From: Oikopleura dioica
Lineage: Eukaryota; Chordata; Appendicularia; Copelata; Oikopleuridae
Direction: 5' to 3'
DNA: 64,000 bases
Assembly: GCA_907165135.1 (NCBI GenBank)
Contig: OU015566.1
Coordinates: 4,900,501-4,964,500 of the forward strand
Translations under genes and position numbers: made by a program
The notes under the pieces: generated by a model
Told to the model about the DNA's origin: nothing
What the model saw: the letters and a program-made list of their open reading frames with translations, nothing else
Database searches by the model: none
Shown here: piece after piece, positions 1 to 10,052 of the stretch
Layout: every line of letters begins with the position of its first letter
Position numbering within the stretch: the first letter of the stretch is position 1

Positions 1-235
1 GAAAATGTTTGTCATTGTCAGGAAATTTATTTTTGCAAAGATTGATAAAAAGAAATTGTGTCTTCGGAAAGCTCTTTTCTCCAGCCATTCGATTTTCCTG
101 AGCGGAAAATGACGTCTTCTTCGAATTTGATTCCTTGCTCCTTGCTGATGCTTTTTCGGTGTTCTCGAGCTTTTTTGATATCGCTCTTGAAAAAGAATGA
201 TTGAAATCAACGAGGAAAATAGGCGATTTGTCTGG

Positions 236-366
236 AACGAACAAAAATTTCGACGAATTTCGCACAGAAGTTTTCAACCAATAAGAAGCCTGGATTTGGT
301 TTATCGGCCAATCAGGAGCCGAAAAGCCGCCCACGCGAAATTTGTCGAAATTTTTGTCGGTTCCAG
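236..366. repeat. CCAAT-type MITE copy 1, in a sulfotransferase intron
   Basis: Short inverted-repeat element lying in the intron 186-391. Its ends are related to GACAAAAATTTCGACAAATTT in opposite orientations, with an inner CCAATCAGGAGCC and GCCGCCCACGC. Related copies lie at about 15594-15713, 21374-21527 and 42716-42912. Confidence 0.7.
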
Positions 367-1210
367 ATTTCGGCCCGAAAAATATACCTACATTTGCAAC
401 AATTTCTGCAAGATCGGCGTTTTCAATTTCGAGAAATTTCAACAATCTCGAGATTTCTTTCGGTTTATCTGCCATTACTTCGCCAAATTTGAAAACTAAA
501 ATCTCATTAATTTTCACCAACACTTTTCATTTTACATTCAATCTGAAGCTCCGGATGATCTTCAGCAAACTCCCTCCACTGTTTGTTGTATTCTTCTGAC
601 GATCCCCAGTAATGTTTTCCCTCGAACATGAATCTGGCGAATTTCTGTAGGTCCTCGTTGATTCCGTACTTTTTGAGGTACGGGCGCATCGATGGAAGTT
701 TCTTCAGATAATGGTATGCTGAGACGACAACAGCGGGAGTTGCGCGCTCGACGAAGACGATTTTGCCTTTGTGGCCGAGCGGAAAGTTGCTTGGGTAGAG
801 GTGGCAATGATTTGTGTGGACAAGGCCTTCGTATTGACGAATCGCGGCGAGTTGCTGGTCCAAGGAGTTGACGACCTAGTTTAATTGTTGATCACGGTCA
901 GATAAAAAAATTTGTCCGAAAGCGCCCTAATTACGATGTCCTAGGGTGAGGTTCAGGAGGTGTGACCGAATTGGAAAGTTTTTTTGAATAAATGAATGTT
1001 GGAATCTTACTGTATCTTTCAGTCCCAGCGTTTCCAGTCGTCTGATCCCAATTGCATCCAAAATCGACATCATCAAGTGACTTCCTGACTTTGGATAGCC
1101 TTAAAAATATCTATCAACCATTTCCGCCATCAACTCTTACCAACTACAGTAACGGCGTTTTCAGGAAAAACTATCTTCCTGATCTTTTCCAAGGCCTCCT
1201 TGGAAGCGAC

Positions 1211-2137
1211 CAGGGCTCTAAATGGATTAGTCCGGGCTCGGACTTAGTCCGAAGTCCGTCCGGTCTAGTCCGGCCGGACGGACCAGACTTCTGATTTTTG
1301 GCTGAGAAAATTTTCGGACTAGACCAGACCAGACTTGGCTTTGTCCCCGGACTTAGTCCGAAAAGTCCGAAAAAGCTGGACCACTTTCAGACTTATGTTT
1401 TAGTCCGAAAAGTCCGAGAAGTCCGAGAAAGTCCGAGAAGACTTGACCACTTCCGGACTACTTAGAGACTTATTTTCAGACCAATTAAGTCCGAAAAAGT
1501 CCGAAAAGTCTTCATTTTTCTAAGAAAAACTCATTTCTCTCTAGAACCCCCTTATTCTTATGATTTTTTTCTTCAACAATGCATCGTTGGGGGCCCGGAC
1601 TATGTCGTCGAATGTCGTCGAATGTCGTCAATGTCGTCGAATGTCGTCAATGTCGTCGAATGTCGTCAGATTTTTTTCAAAAACGGAAAAAAAACCAAAT
1701 ACGAAAATTTTACATGATTTTGCTCAATAAATTTTCGAAAAAAGTTCGAATCTTCGTTGTTAAATGACTGATGAGTAAGTTACGATTTTTCTAATTCGAA
1801 TTTATTTCGAAAATAATACCAAAGTTTTTCTTAATTAAGGACCCCCCCCGTCAGCTTTTTCCTTCGAAATATTGAAATTTTTAAAAACGAGTTTCTGTTG
1901 TATTTTATTCAAAAAATTTTCGGACTTTTCCGGACTAGACCAGACCAGACCGGATTTTTCGGCTTTTTTCTCGGACCAGACTTTTTCGGACTTTTTCGGA
2001 CTTTTCCCGGACTAGACCAGACTTAAAGTCCGGGTTTTCCAATCCGGACCTGGACAGACCAGACTTGTAAATTTCGGCCAAGTGCCCGGACCTGGACAGA
2101 CCGGACTTTTGATTTTTGCCTCAGATTTAGAGCCCTG
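1211..2137. mobile_element. hAT-like non-autonomous element
   Basis: The element starts CAGGGCTCTAAAT and ends ATTTAGAGCCCTG, an exact 13-bp terminal inverted repeat. It is flanked by the 8-bp direct repeat GAAGCGAC (1203-1210 and 2138-2145). An 8-bp duplication with CAGGG termini is typical of hAT transposons. The interior holds many copies of AGTCCG/CGGACT and (CGGACTAGACCAGAC)-like subterminal repeats, an ATGTCGTC minisatellite at about 1600-1670, and no transposase reading frame. It interrupts the sulfotransferase coding exon. Confidence 0.88.
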
Positions 2138-2802
2138 GAAGCGACTTGAGAGTTGAGCGGCAAGCAGACTTCAAGAGAATTTTCTAATGACCCCTTTTTG
2201 TAAAAAGCGCCATTGTATTCGATGATGTCGCCAGTTTCAAGTTCTTTTTCGTAGAATTTTTTCGTGCGTCGAAATCAAGAGTCGTTGGCTCGTTGTTGTT
2301 ATCTTTGATTATCATGCTTTTTTCTATCTATTTTTGGTGGTGTCTATCTTTGGGGCTTTCCTTTTGGGGCAAAACAGAAAGCCTGACACTTTTTGAAAGG
2401 AAATGACTTATAAAGGACTCTCCACCCACTGCAGCGCCCCTAACATCTGCAATGTGACCTTGGGGAGTGACCTCGAATGAATCCGACGCGTGAGAATCAC
2501 GCCACTTCGCTGACGATTGAAAAGGTTTTTCCCGGCCACAAAGAATAAACTACGATTTTAATGATTCAAGCATCTGTGCTTTTTGTAATTACGTATTTAT
2601 GCTCCTGTCTATTTTTCAGCAATATGGAAAATTTCAAAAAAAGCCAAAATTGAGTGTTTCCGAGCTTCATATTGACGTCAAATGATGCGACTATCACGCA
2701 TTATCCTAGGACCATAGGAATGTTTACAAAACAGGTCTAAATATGCAATCTTTGTGCAGTTCTCAACATTCTTTCCTGCTGACGCAACAGTTTTTTCTTT
2801 TT

Positions 2803-3522
2803 TCACAAACAAAGTTCATTTTTTATTATATCATGTTTATTCATCCGAAGGCAGTTTATTTTTGGTTCCATGGCGGACTGAATTCTTTCTTCAGCGGTTT
2901 CTTGTTCAGGCAGAATTCGCTCTTCGTAAAACTTGAAAACCAAATAGGGGCACTTCTGCTTCGCTTCTTCGGCTGTTACGATATCTGCTTGCTCACTGTT
3001 GATCCTAAATTCTTACTGAAATGCTAGAGCGAAAAGAATAGCTAACCATTTGATGATGTAATAGAGCTTCTCCTCCCCGGTTCGCTTGCCATTTTCATCA
3101 ACGATTCTTGACGCGCCAAGAATTCTTTCTGGAACCAATCCTCTTGCGAAGCCCTTTTTCGTTGCTGCTGCGAAAGAAGACGATGCTTTTCCCCTCTTGC
3201 CTCTGCCGGTCGATTTGGTGGCTTCATCCGCGGAGTTCTTTTCTAGAAAAAAATTACATCTTGAGCAAAATCAAAATCCGAAAATTACTTTCCCAATCGT
3301 CGATGATTCGTCTATCTCGAATGTTTTCTTCTGGTTCCCAAGTATCATCTTCCCTAAAAACGACTTTGTGTGAACGCTAAAACTTAGTACTTACGGCTTG
3401 TACCCCTGCCACCGAATGAGGTATTGCATCCTTCCTTCATAAAATCTCTGGCTCAGAATTTTCTCAACAACAAATTCGTCCGAAAGCATCGACTCTTGGG
3501 ATTCAGTTCCAGACTGAGACAT
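2803..3522 (-). CDS. Heterochromatin protein 1 (chromodomain plus chromoshadow)
   Basis: HP1-family chromatin reader of about 196 aa. Exons on the minus strand are 3522-3395, 3353-3289, 3242-3047 and 3004-2803 (591 nt), with introns of 41, 46 and 42 bp. The N-terminal chromodomain (residues about 16-57) reads EFVVEKIL...YLIRWQGY...DDTWEPEENI. F17, W38 and Y41 are the expected aromatic cage for methylated H3K9. A Lys/Ser hinge follows, then a chromoshadow domain beginning KKGFARGLVPERILGA and continuing through IIKW to CPYLVFKFYEER. The usual tryptophan just after the YEER helix is absent (the sequence turns to ILPEQE), so the partner-binding C-terminal tail may differ. Length matches normal HP1 (about 180-210 aa). 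A damaged copy lies at 56.4-56.75 kb. Confidence 0.92.
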
Positions 3523-3704
3523 TTTCTCCTTTTCTCACGGATAAGCCGGATCGCTTTGAACGCTTTTCTCTGATACTTCCCATCTAGAGAAAAAATGAGT
3601 TCGATTCTTGTCTCGTAGACAGACTCAAAATTCAACAAATAAAAAAATTTATTGATTATTTATTTTAATAAGCGTTTTTAGTAGAAAGATGCAAGTTTGA
3701 ACTA

Positions 3705-3928
3705 TCAAATAAACTTTGATTCGTGATGTAAGATGCTTTTTCACACGTAAACTCTATTATGTGGCACAGACAAACTTCAAATTATTACAGAAAGAATCAA
3801 AGAAAATAAACTTTAAAAAGAGAAGAAAATGGGCACAATGTTTGAGCTGCCATTTTGGAAGCTTCAGCGTTACAGGTTACAAATTTCGGTCAATTTTCTT
3901 TCGTGAGAGTTTTTCTCTAGAATCATGA
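3705..3928 (+). pseudogene. 5' fragment of SLC17-like transporter gene
   Basis: This stretch copies the upstream region, first exon and first intron of the transporter gene at 9.9-10.15 kb. Shared parts are the block before the ATG, ATGGGCACAATGTTTGAGC (coding MGTMFELPFWKLQRYR), the donor and the TTTCTCTAGAATCATGATT acceptor. Similarity stops at about 3928, so no transporter follows. The fragment is directly abutted by kelch exons on the other strand. Confidence 0.8.
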
Positions 3929-4001
3929 TTGGGTTGTTGCCCTTGTTGCCATTTTCAGGTTTTGAGGACTTGGGCCGATTTTGAATTGTCTGTTAGTTCA
4001 C

Positions 4002-4369
4002 CTTTGCTGCCTTCTTCAATCGAAAGAGCAGAGTGACCAAACCTGAAATCGTGGTCAAGTCGAAAAGACAACTCGATGAATCGGCAGCCATCCAATCGGG
4101 CGATCTATAAAAATATGAAATTATTTTCTTCATTTTATTACCTTGTTGTAACCAGAAACTCCACCAAAAATATGCAGACGACCTTTGATCAGTGCGTGTC
4201 TCGAAAAGAGAACGTATTGAGAAACGCTACCGCTGTAATCGAATGGACTGTTGACGAATATTCCTTCGTTTTTCGAACCATCAGGCTTGAATGCGTAGGG
4301 TTTGTAATTGCCATCATAATCATGTATAGGGTTTTTCACGGAAAGGCGCGGCGCGGCGGCCATCCACAA
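4002..4369 (-). pseudogene. Kelch-repeat gene fragment (two exons)
   Basis: Minus-strand exons 4369-4142 and 4104-4002, joined by a 37-bp intron, encode a piece of a kelch beta-propeller. Visible motifs are RHALIKGRLHIFGGVSGYNK and IARLDGCRFIELSFRLDHDF followed by GHSALSIEEGSK. The reading ends at a good donor (4001) but no next exon follows, because SLC17-like sequence begins instead. The exon that would continue it in the right phase (starting VIICFAESD) is found at 9670-9456, on the wrong side. The gene is therefore broken or scrambled, and no start is seen. Confidence 0.7.
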
Positions 4370-4701
4370 AATTTAAAAGTCTTATATTGACGCGAAATTG
4401 ATAATTCAAATAATGACACCTACTGATTCAAGGTTATTGATTCATAATATGGTATTGAATTTCGTTAAGAATGCAATAATTCGCCGTAAGACATATTTTC
4501 TTACTAAAATTTGAGTTTTCTTGCTGAGTACATCAAAATACACTTTCAATTTTCAAATATGTAATATTAATAATAAACGATAATACATTTATCGTTCAGC
4601 TCTCAAATTTTGGGAGAGAGGAAACATTCGGAAGGTGTTCAAATCATCATATAAGTGAGTGGAAGTGACGGCGCGCTAGTGCTTTACGCTGCTGCGCGGG
4701 A

Positions 4702-5183
4702 TTAAGGGTAGAGTAGGATCCTTGCGCGCGCCCTTTGACGCAATTTCTCATCCTCAGAGAATCTGATGGGATGATTATGCACCAAAATTTCTTTTTGAAA
4801 GTTATACTCAAATTTTACAGGCTTTCTTCTCGTATAATTTATTTTAATTAAATTTAAAATCGATCATGATTCGCGAGCGAGGCGGAAATTTGAAAATCTT
4901 TTGGCCATTTATTAAAGCCATATGAAAATCCTTTCCAACAGTACCAGTCACAATGACCTGCTTATCATAATCTAGGAGGAGATAGAAAAATAAAGAAAAA
5001 TATTGAGAGTAAATTGCAGCTCAACAAGATAAGAGAGAAAAAATAAATTATACGAGAAGAAAGCCTGTAAAATTTGAGTATAACTTTCAAAAGAAATTTT
5101 GGTGTATAATCATCCCATCAGATTCTCTGAGGATGAGAAATTGCGTTAAAGGGGCGCGCGCAAGGATCCTACTCTACCCTTAA
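4702..5183. mobile_element. TTAA-flanked fold-back element
   Basis: About 145 bp at 4702-4846 is repeated in inverse orientation at about 5038-5183, around a spacer of about 190 bp. The ends read TTAAGGGTAGAGTAGGATCC and its complement, with TTAA at both boundaries, the target signature of piggyBac-type elements. The spacer has no transposase. Part of it, read on the minus strand, resembles a coding exon (VTGTVGKDFHMALINGQK), possibly captured sequence. Confidence 0.78.
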
Positions 5184-6120
5184 GAACAACCAAATGTACT
5201 CATTTTTGGCGTTTTTTGTGATTTTTGCTCTCTAGCGCCAACATAAGGCCGATATTTCTAATGCGGTTATTTTATTCTAATTCAGTGCGTTCTGAGCTTT
5301 CGATAGACCCTTTACAGTCAAAACGTCGAAAACTCGGTTCAGAATAACAAAAGTGTCAAAGAGGTCAGTGCTGTCCATCAAAAAGGCCATTTTGAGCTTT
5401 GCCCCTTAAAAACAGATTTTTGAGAGGAAAAATTTTTTATCGAAAATCCGCACAATTCCGGAGATTTTGCCATTTTCGCCGAAAAAAGTTCCGGAATTGT
5501 GCGTTTTGACTGTATATGTCTTCTTTCGATGACATTGAAAAACCGAAAAAATCCGATTTTCCCGTACAATAAACATGCACTTTGGAAATTTTTGATAGCT
5601 AAAATTTCGAGGAAAGATGTTCGTAAAGGGGTCATATAACACATCAAAATGATCCTCAGAACACGAGGAATCTGAAAATATCAAATATAGACCCTTATCG
5701 AGTAGTTGAAAAAACAGGGGGATCCCTTAAGGCCCCTTTTAAAATTTCTTATCATCCAAAAAGGGTTTCACTGTATATAACGCTTTCGGTGAAAAACCCT
5801 AATCATGTAAAATATTATTTATCTGAGAATCAACTCGAGATTTCAAAATCAAATTTTTGATTTTCGTTTCTTGGTCGAACTTGAAAATTCGCAGTTTTTG
5901 CTTTCGGCATTTTCCAGTCCAGTTATTTTTACTTTTGAATTAGCTTCTTTTTCATTGCCCTTTTCATTCAGTTTGATATTTTATTACTTAAAAATTGAGT
6001 CAAACAAAATCAATCTTTTCCTGAAATACTTCAAGAAAAGAGCCGTTTGAATTAAAACAAAACACAAAATCTAGTTGCTTCTTTGATTGTTGAATAAAAA
6101 ACTTGTCAAAAAATCGGATT
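5184..6120. other. Intergenic, no gene seen
   Basis: Low-complexity A/T-rich DNA with a hairpin at about 5446-5510 (CACAATTCCGG and its complement). At 5781-5812 there is a GGTGAAAAACCCT segment whose inverse occurs at 4322-4350. At about 5860-5940 there is a block repeated at 9780-9850. No convincing exon. Confidence 0.5.
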
Positions 6121-8707
6121 CTATCCAAAACGAGTCATTTTTGAAAGTCGAAGGCGCAAAAGAGTCATTTCGTCAAAAAATTTGAATTGAAGAATTTTCG
6201 TTTCTTTCAAAAAGCCAGTTCCAACATCGATTTCGAGTTGAAATTTCTTTGTTCCATTGAGTTCCAGTTCAACAGTTGAAATATGCGTCAGTTCTTTGAG
6301 CGAAGTAAAGAATTCATCCGGAACTATTGTTTTGTGGTACAAGCTTGGCTGAGGAAATCGTGGCTGGGAAACGGCATTTTTTGAAAAAGCAGGAAAACCG
6401 TCGTCGTGGAAGGCGAAAAAGGGATTGCTTGTCACGTGAATTTTCTGCTGAGCTTTCTGTTGCACGAACTCGATCTCGATTTTTTCTTAGTAGATAAGCA
6501 AAACTGCTTTACGTAAGAAACAACGCGTATAAACGCATTTATAGTTTTGTTTATCCTTTCCGAAGTCAAATTCGATCTCAAATAAAGTGTCAAACACATA
6601 ACTTTGGAGAAAAATTCTCTCGTCATTTATTATTCCATTTACAAAGTACTCGCATTCATCATTAATCACCTCGCCTTGATCAGTGTAAGACGGATCATTC
6701 GGAGCAAATAATTTCGAAAAACAAATTGATTTTTCTTCATATTTGACCAGAGAGCCGATCCATTCGCTCCCAAGAGTGATAAACTTCCCCTCCGCCTCCA
6801 ACAACAACGAGTACAATGTGTTTGAAAGAACAACACTCCTCGTCACCAAAATAAGGAGCAGTCTTCCCAGATCCATCTTTATTAAGTTGTAAAAAGTAAA
6901 AATTATCTTACTAAAAATATTTTCAACTTCTGTCAAAGGGACGACGTGAACAGGATCAAGGTCTCTCAAAACAGCCGGAAGCTGAATTTCATTTTTTCTC
7001 CAGCCCTTTTCAAGTTCTTCGTTTATTTGGATTCTGTTCAAAGCCAAAGTTGTTGAGAGTTTGATGTTATAATCTCCCATTTTCACGCTCATCAGATAAA
7101 ATACTCCCTTGAAGCTGGTTGAAGAGACTTTCGCATTGAAATGGTTACTAGCAATGTACCCTTGTGCCTCTTCAAAACGGTTCAAATTGTAATCGGGGGC
7201 ATAGTAGTAGCATTTGTCGGATTTGCTAGTTGGAGAACTTTTAAGGGTCAGAAAGGTTTAGTTTAATTTCATTTCATTCTTTTTGACCATTTGCAGACGA
7301 CAACAACTGGAAAAACCTTCGTTCCCTTCTCTTCAAAACGAATCTCGATATGATGAGTTCCAATAGAGGAGCCAAAGTGAAACACGAAAAATCCTCTAAA
7401 AATGCAAGATAAATGCAACAAAAAAAAACACCCTTACATTTGACTATGTCCATTCTTAACTAAAATAGGATGATCACCATCACTCTCCTTCACTCTCATA
7501 AGATTTCCAATTGCATCGACCAAGTAATGCTCGCCATTGAGAAAAGTCGCACCAATTGACTAACGCGTTTTTTTATTTACTTGAGGGTCAAGCACTGCTA
7601 ATTTAAATTATTTAAAAAACGTTCATAAGTTAAAAACTTAGATGAACCATCAGATACTGAAGAAGCCGAACTATATATTTGTCTATCAGTTCCACTGTAA
7701 TCGGAAAAAATGAATTTTCGAAATTTGCGTTTTTCAAGTTTTCGCTCATCCCAACGGGCAATTATGGTGTTGTTGTTAGGAATTGATTCGCCCATTGATT
7801 CCGTTGAGTTTGATTTTAAATCAAAAACCGGAATCATTTTCTGTCTTGAATCGACTTTCTCACACTCGTAAAACGGACATGGGCATCCACTTCTGCAATA
7901 TTTCTGAGAAGGACAAATCTCTCCAGCTGCGTCCGAAGATTGAGTCAGTTCGAAGCAAATTGATTCACAGGGCGAGATTGACTTAGTCCTCATTGATTCC
8001 AATACAAGCGTATTCGAGCAGAGATGGCGGCAGATATTCTGGTCGTAAAACTGTTTCTTTTGACAGCGGCGCAGATTCACTTCGTTTTCTTCTTCCGAGA
8101 AAACAAGAGGTTCAGATTTTGGCTTTTCGATTTTAGAAACAGGTTCAGGAAGAATGAACTCCTTGGTCTCGAAGCATTGCTTCATCAAATGGCCGCAGAT
8201 ATCCATTTCAGCAATTTTGACGCATTCTCTGTAGTTTCGATTACAGCTTGAAGTCAGAAAAGTTGTTACGCCCCGGGATTTTTCCAAGGAGGCGACATTC
8301 GCTAATTTCAGAGAAATTTCATTTTGAAAATCATTTAAAAAGTACCTAAGAGGATAATTGTTCCCCAAAAGAGAGTGCCAAGAGAAAGATAGCTGTATTG
8401 CTGCGGATCTGTGGCATTTCCGTGTTTTGCCAGGCTCATTTTCGCGGTGACCTTTTTCTTCCATGTTTTCTTCTTTTTCAATTTTCTGATGTCGTATTCT
8501 TGAGTGCGAATGCTTCGAGTGGTCAACACTTCTTCGGGCAGCAGATACACTTTCTTGCCTTTCAGTCTCAGAACGCCTATGCAGTCGCAATCCAGACACT
8601 TTTTATAAAGAGAACTTTATTATCTGATTCATCGTTTTTGAAATTACCCGGACTTTTGTTTGAAAAAGTGCAGTTCTTATCTTTTCGTTTTCTTCTTCGA
8701 TCGCCAT
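6121..8707 (-). CDS. Unrecognised cysteine-rich type II membrane protein
   Basis: A multi-exon minus-strand gene that I do not recognise. From the ATG at 8707 (a further ATG at 8915 might open an extra exon) it encodes a basic cytoplasmic part (KLKKKKTWKKK) and a single membrane segment YLSLGTLFWGTIILLA. Next comes a long extracellular part: a cysteine-rich region containing CNRNYREC, ICRHLCSN, CESICFEL and YCRSGCPCPFYECEK, then beta-strand-rich exons (NGEHYLVDAIGNLMRV, GFFVFHFGSS, CYYYAPDYNLNRFEEAQGY, EYFVNGIINDERIFLQSY). It ends at a stop at 6121-6123. Introns are about 40-50 bp; one near 6830 may be only 31 bp or mis-modelled. No enzyme motif is seen. It may be a lineage-specific cell-surface protein. 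Confidence 0.6.
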
Positions 8708-9034
8708 GGCGAGTGCTCTCTGGAAAAAAAACAACGATTCTGAAGATAGAAAAGGTGAAAAGCCGGTTTGTGGGACTCCTCGGCACGACTTCCTCGACAG
8801 CGCAGTCTCCGATCTTCCTCTTTTTGAGTGTCGCTTCCTCTGCTTCACCTTTACCAGCGCTGACAACAAAGCTAGTGGGACTACGAGTGTCTGGAAGGGA
8901 TTTTTTGAACTTCATTCGAACAAAAAAAATAACCGGTAGACTACGTCTTTATAAATAATTAATAACAGGTTCCCAAAAATATGAAGAATGTCACATTCTG
9001 AATGTGGGTATCATTGAGGGATTTTTTAAGTAAC

Positions 9035-9218
9035 ATGTACACTCGTGTGAGGAGTTTCCGCACCCCTAGACAGCGGGTAAAGGGCGCGGAAACGCAGCAC
9101 TCATTTTTGCCACTTCTAGAAGAAAACAATAGAAAAAGTGCGGGTCAGGGGTGCGGAAACGCAGCACTCACAAAGGGTGCGGAAACTCCTCACAGTGTGA
9201 GGCTCACACCACTGTAAG
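9035..9218. mobile_element. GTGTGAGGAGTTTCCGCACC-type MITE, solo copy
   Basis: An inverted-repeat element with TGTGAGGAGTTTCCGCACCC at one end and GGTGCGGAAACTCCTCACAG then CTCACACCACTGTA at the other. Its interior matches the element nested in each arm of the 27.6-30.9 kb palindrome, including the GCGGAAACGCAGCACTCA and CACTTCTAGAAGAAA blocks. TA next to the CACTG end suggests a Tc1/mariner-type target. Confidence 0.7.
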
Positions 9219-9426
9219 ATGAATGAGATTATTTATCTCAGACAGAAGACTTGATCAAGTTAAAATTCCTTATCGCTAGTAGAAAGTCCAAGCATGAAAA
9301 ATGTAAAGCGGCAAAGCTTCTCAGAGGTAGAATCAAGCGTTTTCTGCTCGAGAGCGCTCCAGCTGGCCGCTTTGAGAAAAACTTGTTTTCAAGAATCGGC
9401 TTGTATGCCGACTGCTTGTCTGATAC

Positions 9427-9482
9427 TTGGACACCTATAACTTATAACTTATAAGTTATAAGTTATAAGTTATAAGTGTCCA
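9427..9482. repeat. Heptamer hairpin (ATAACTT)n/(AAGTTAT)n
   Basis: A perfect or nearly perfect hairpin with ends TGGACACCTATAA and TTATAAGTGTCCA. The body is tandem heptamers in opposite orientations. It falls at the end of the kelch reading frame next to it and truncates it (...NGWTLI then repeat-encoded TYNL stop). Confidence 0.75.
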
Positions 9483-9778
9483 TCCATTTTCCGTCAATTC
9501 CTCAACTGCTCCTCCTGCATACCATCCTCCGATTGCAATCAAGCGTCCATTGTACAAGGCCAATTCTCCATACTTGTGTTCAAAATTCATTTCTTCTTTA
9601 CTTTCTACTGTAAACTCATCAAATGACTGACATTTGTACCGATCCGATTCAGCAAAACAAATAATCACTGAAAATAATTTTTTAACATTTTTCTTTTCAA
9701 ATTTACTCGCAACTGAATTTTTGAAGTATTTTTTTAAGTTTTTTAATAAAAAAGTAAAATAAAATTCACCTTTGCTGT
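9456..9778 (-). pseudogene. Kelch-repeat gene remnant
   Basis: The minus-strand exon 9670-9456 encodes ICFAESDRYKCQSFDEF, then KYGELALYNGRLIAIGGWYA and GAVEELTENGW, a kelch blade. Its 5' phase fits the donor of the kelch exon at 4002. At 9765-9778 only the last bases and donor of that preceding exon survive (CAGCAAAG/gtgaat). Beyond them is a repeat also found at 5860-5940. The 3' side runs into the heptamer hairpin at 9427-9482. So this is a fragment missing most of the gene on both sides. Confidence 0.65.
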
Positions 9779-10052
9779 TTTTCGGTCTAACTTGAAAATT
9801 CGGACTTTTTTGCTTTCGACATTTTTCAGCCCGGTTAGCTTTTTAAAGAGCCTCTTTAAAAAGGTTTACCACACAGGTTGCCGAGCCCAGAATTTCATCC
9901 ACGTTTTAATTATCAAATAAACTAAGATCTGTTATGTAAGATGCCGTTTTCACACATAAACTCCATTATGTGGCACAGACAAACTTCAAGCAAAAATACA
10001 ATCAGAAGAAGAATAAAGAATCCAAAAGAATAAAAATCATAAAGAGAAGAAA

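Larger units (their letters stand above)
27..2315 (-). pseudogene. Cytosolic sulfotransferase, interrupted by a hAT-like insertion
   Basis: A PAPS-dependent sulfotransferase, which would transfer sulfate to small acceptors in the cytosol. On the minus strand the ATG is at 2315. Exons can be followed at about 2315-2138 plus 1210-1141, then 1099-1011, 875-536, 495-392 and 185-27, with the TAA at 27-29. The 5'-phosphosulfate loop reads YPKSGSH at 1099 onward. The 3'-phosphate region is VFVERATPAVVVSAYHYLKKL, and the C-terminal part ends in a FRSGKSNGW-type motif, close to the family's RxGxxGDW motif. Two breaks are visible. A 927 bp element (1211-2137) sits inside the first exon. A run of six A near 2256 puts the ATG out of frame with the rest; seven would restore it. 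The gene is probably inactive unless the element is spliced out and the homopolymer is a consensus error. Family assignment is firm; substrate is unknown. Confidence 0.85.

Noticed and set aside
1211-2137. hAT-like element as an introner giving a clean intron
   Set aside because: The GT..AG pairs tried at its borders leave the coding frame shifted; kept only as a question for RNA data.
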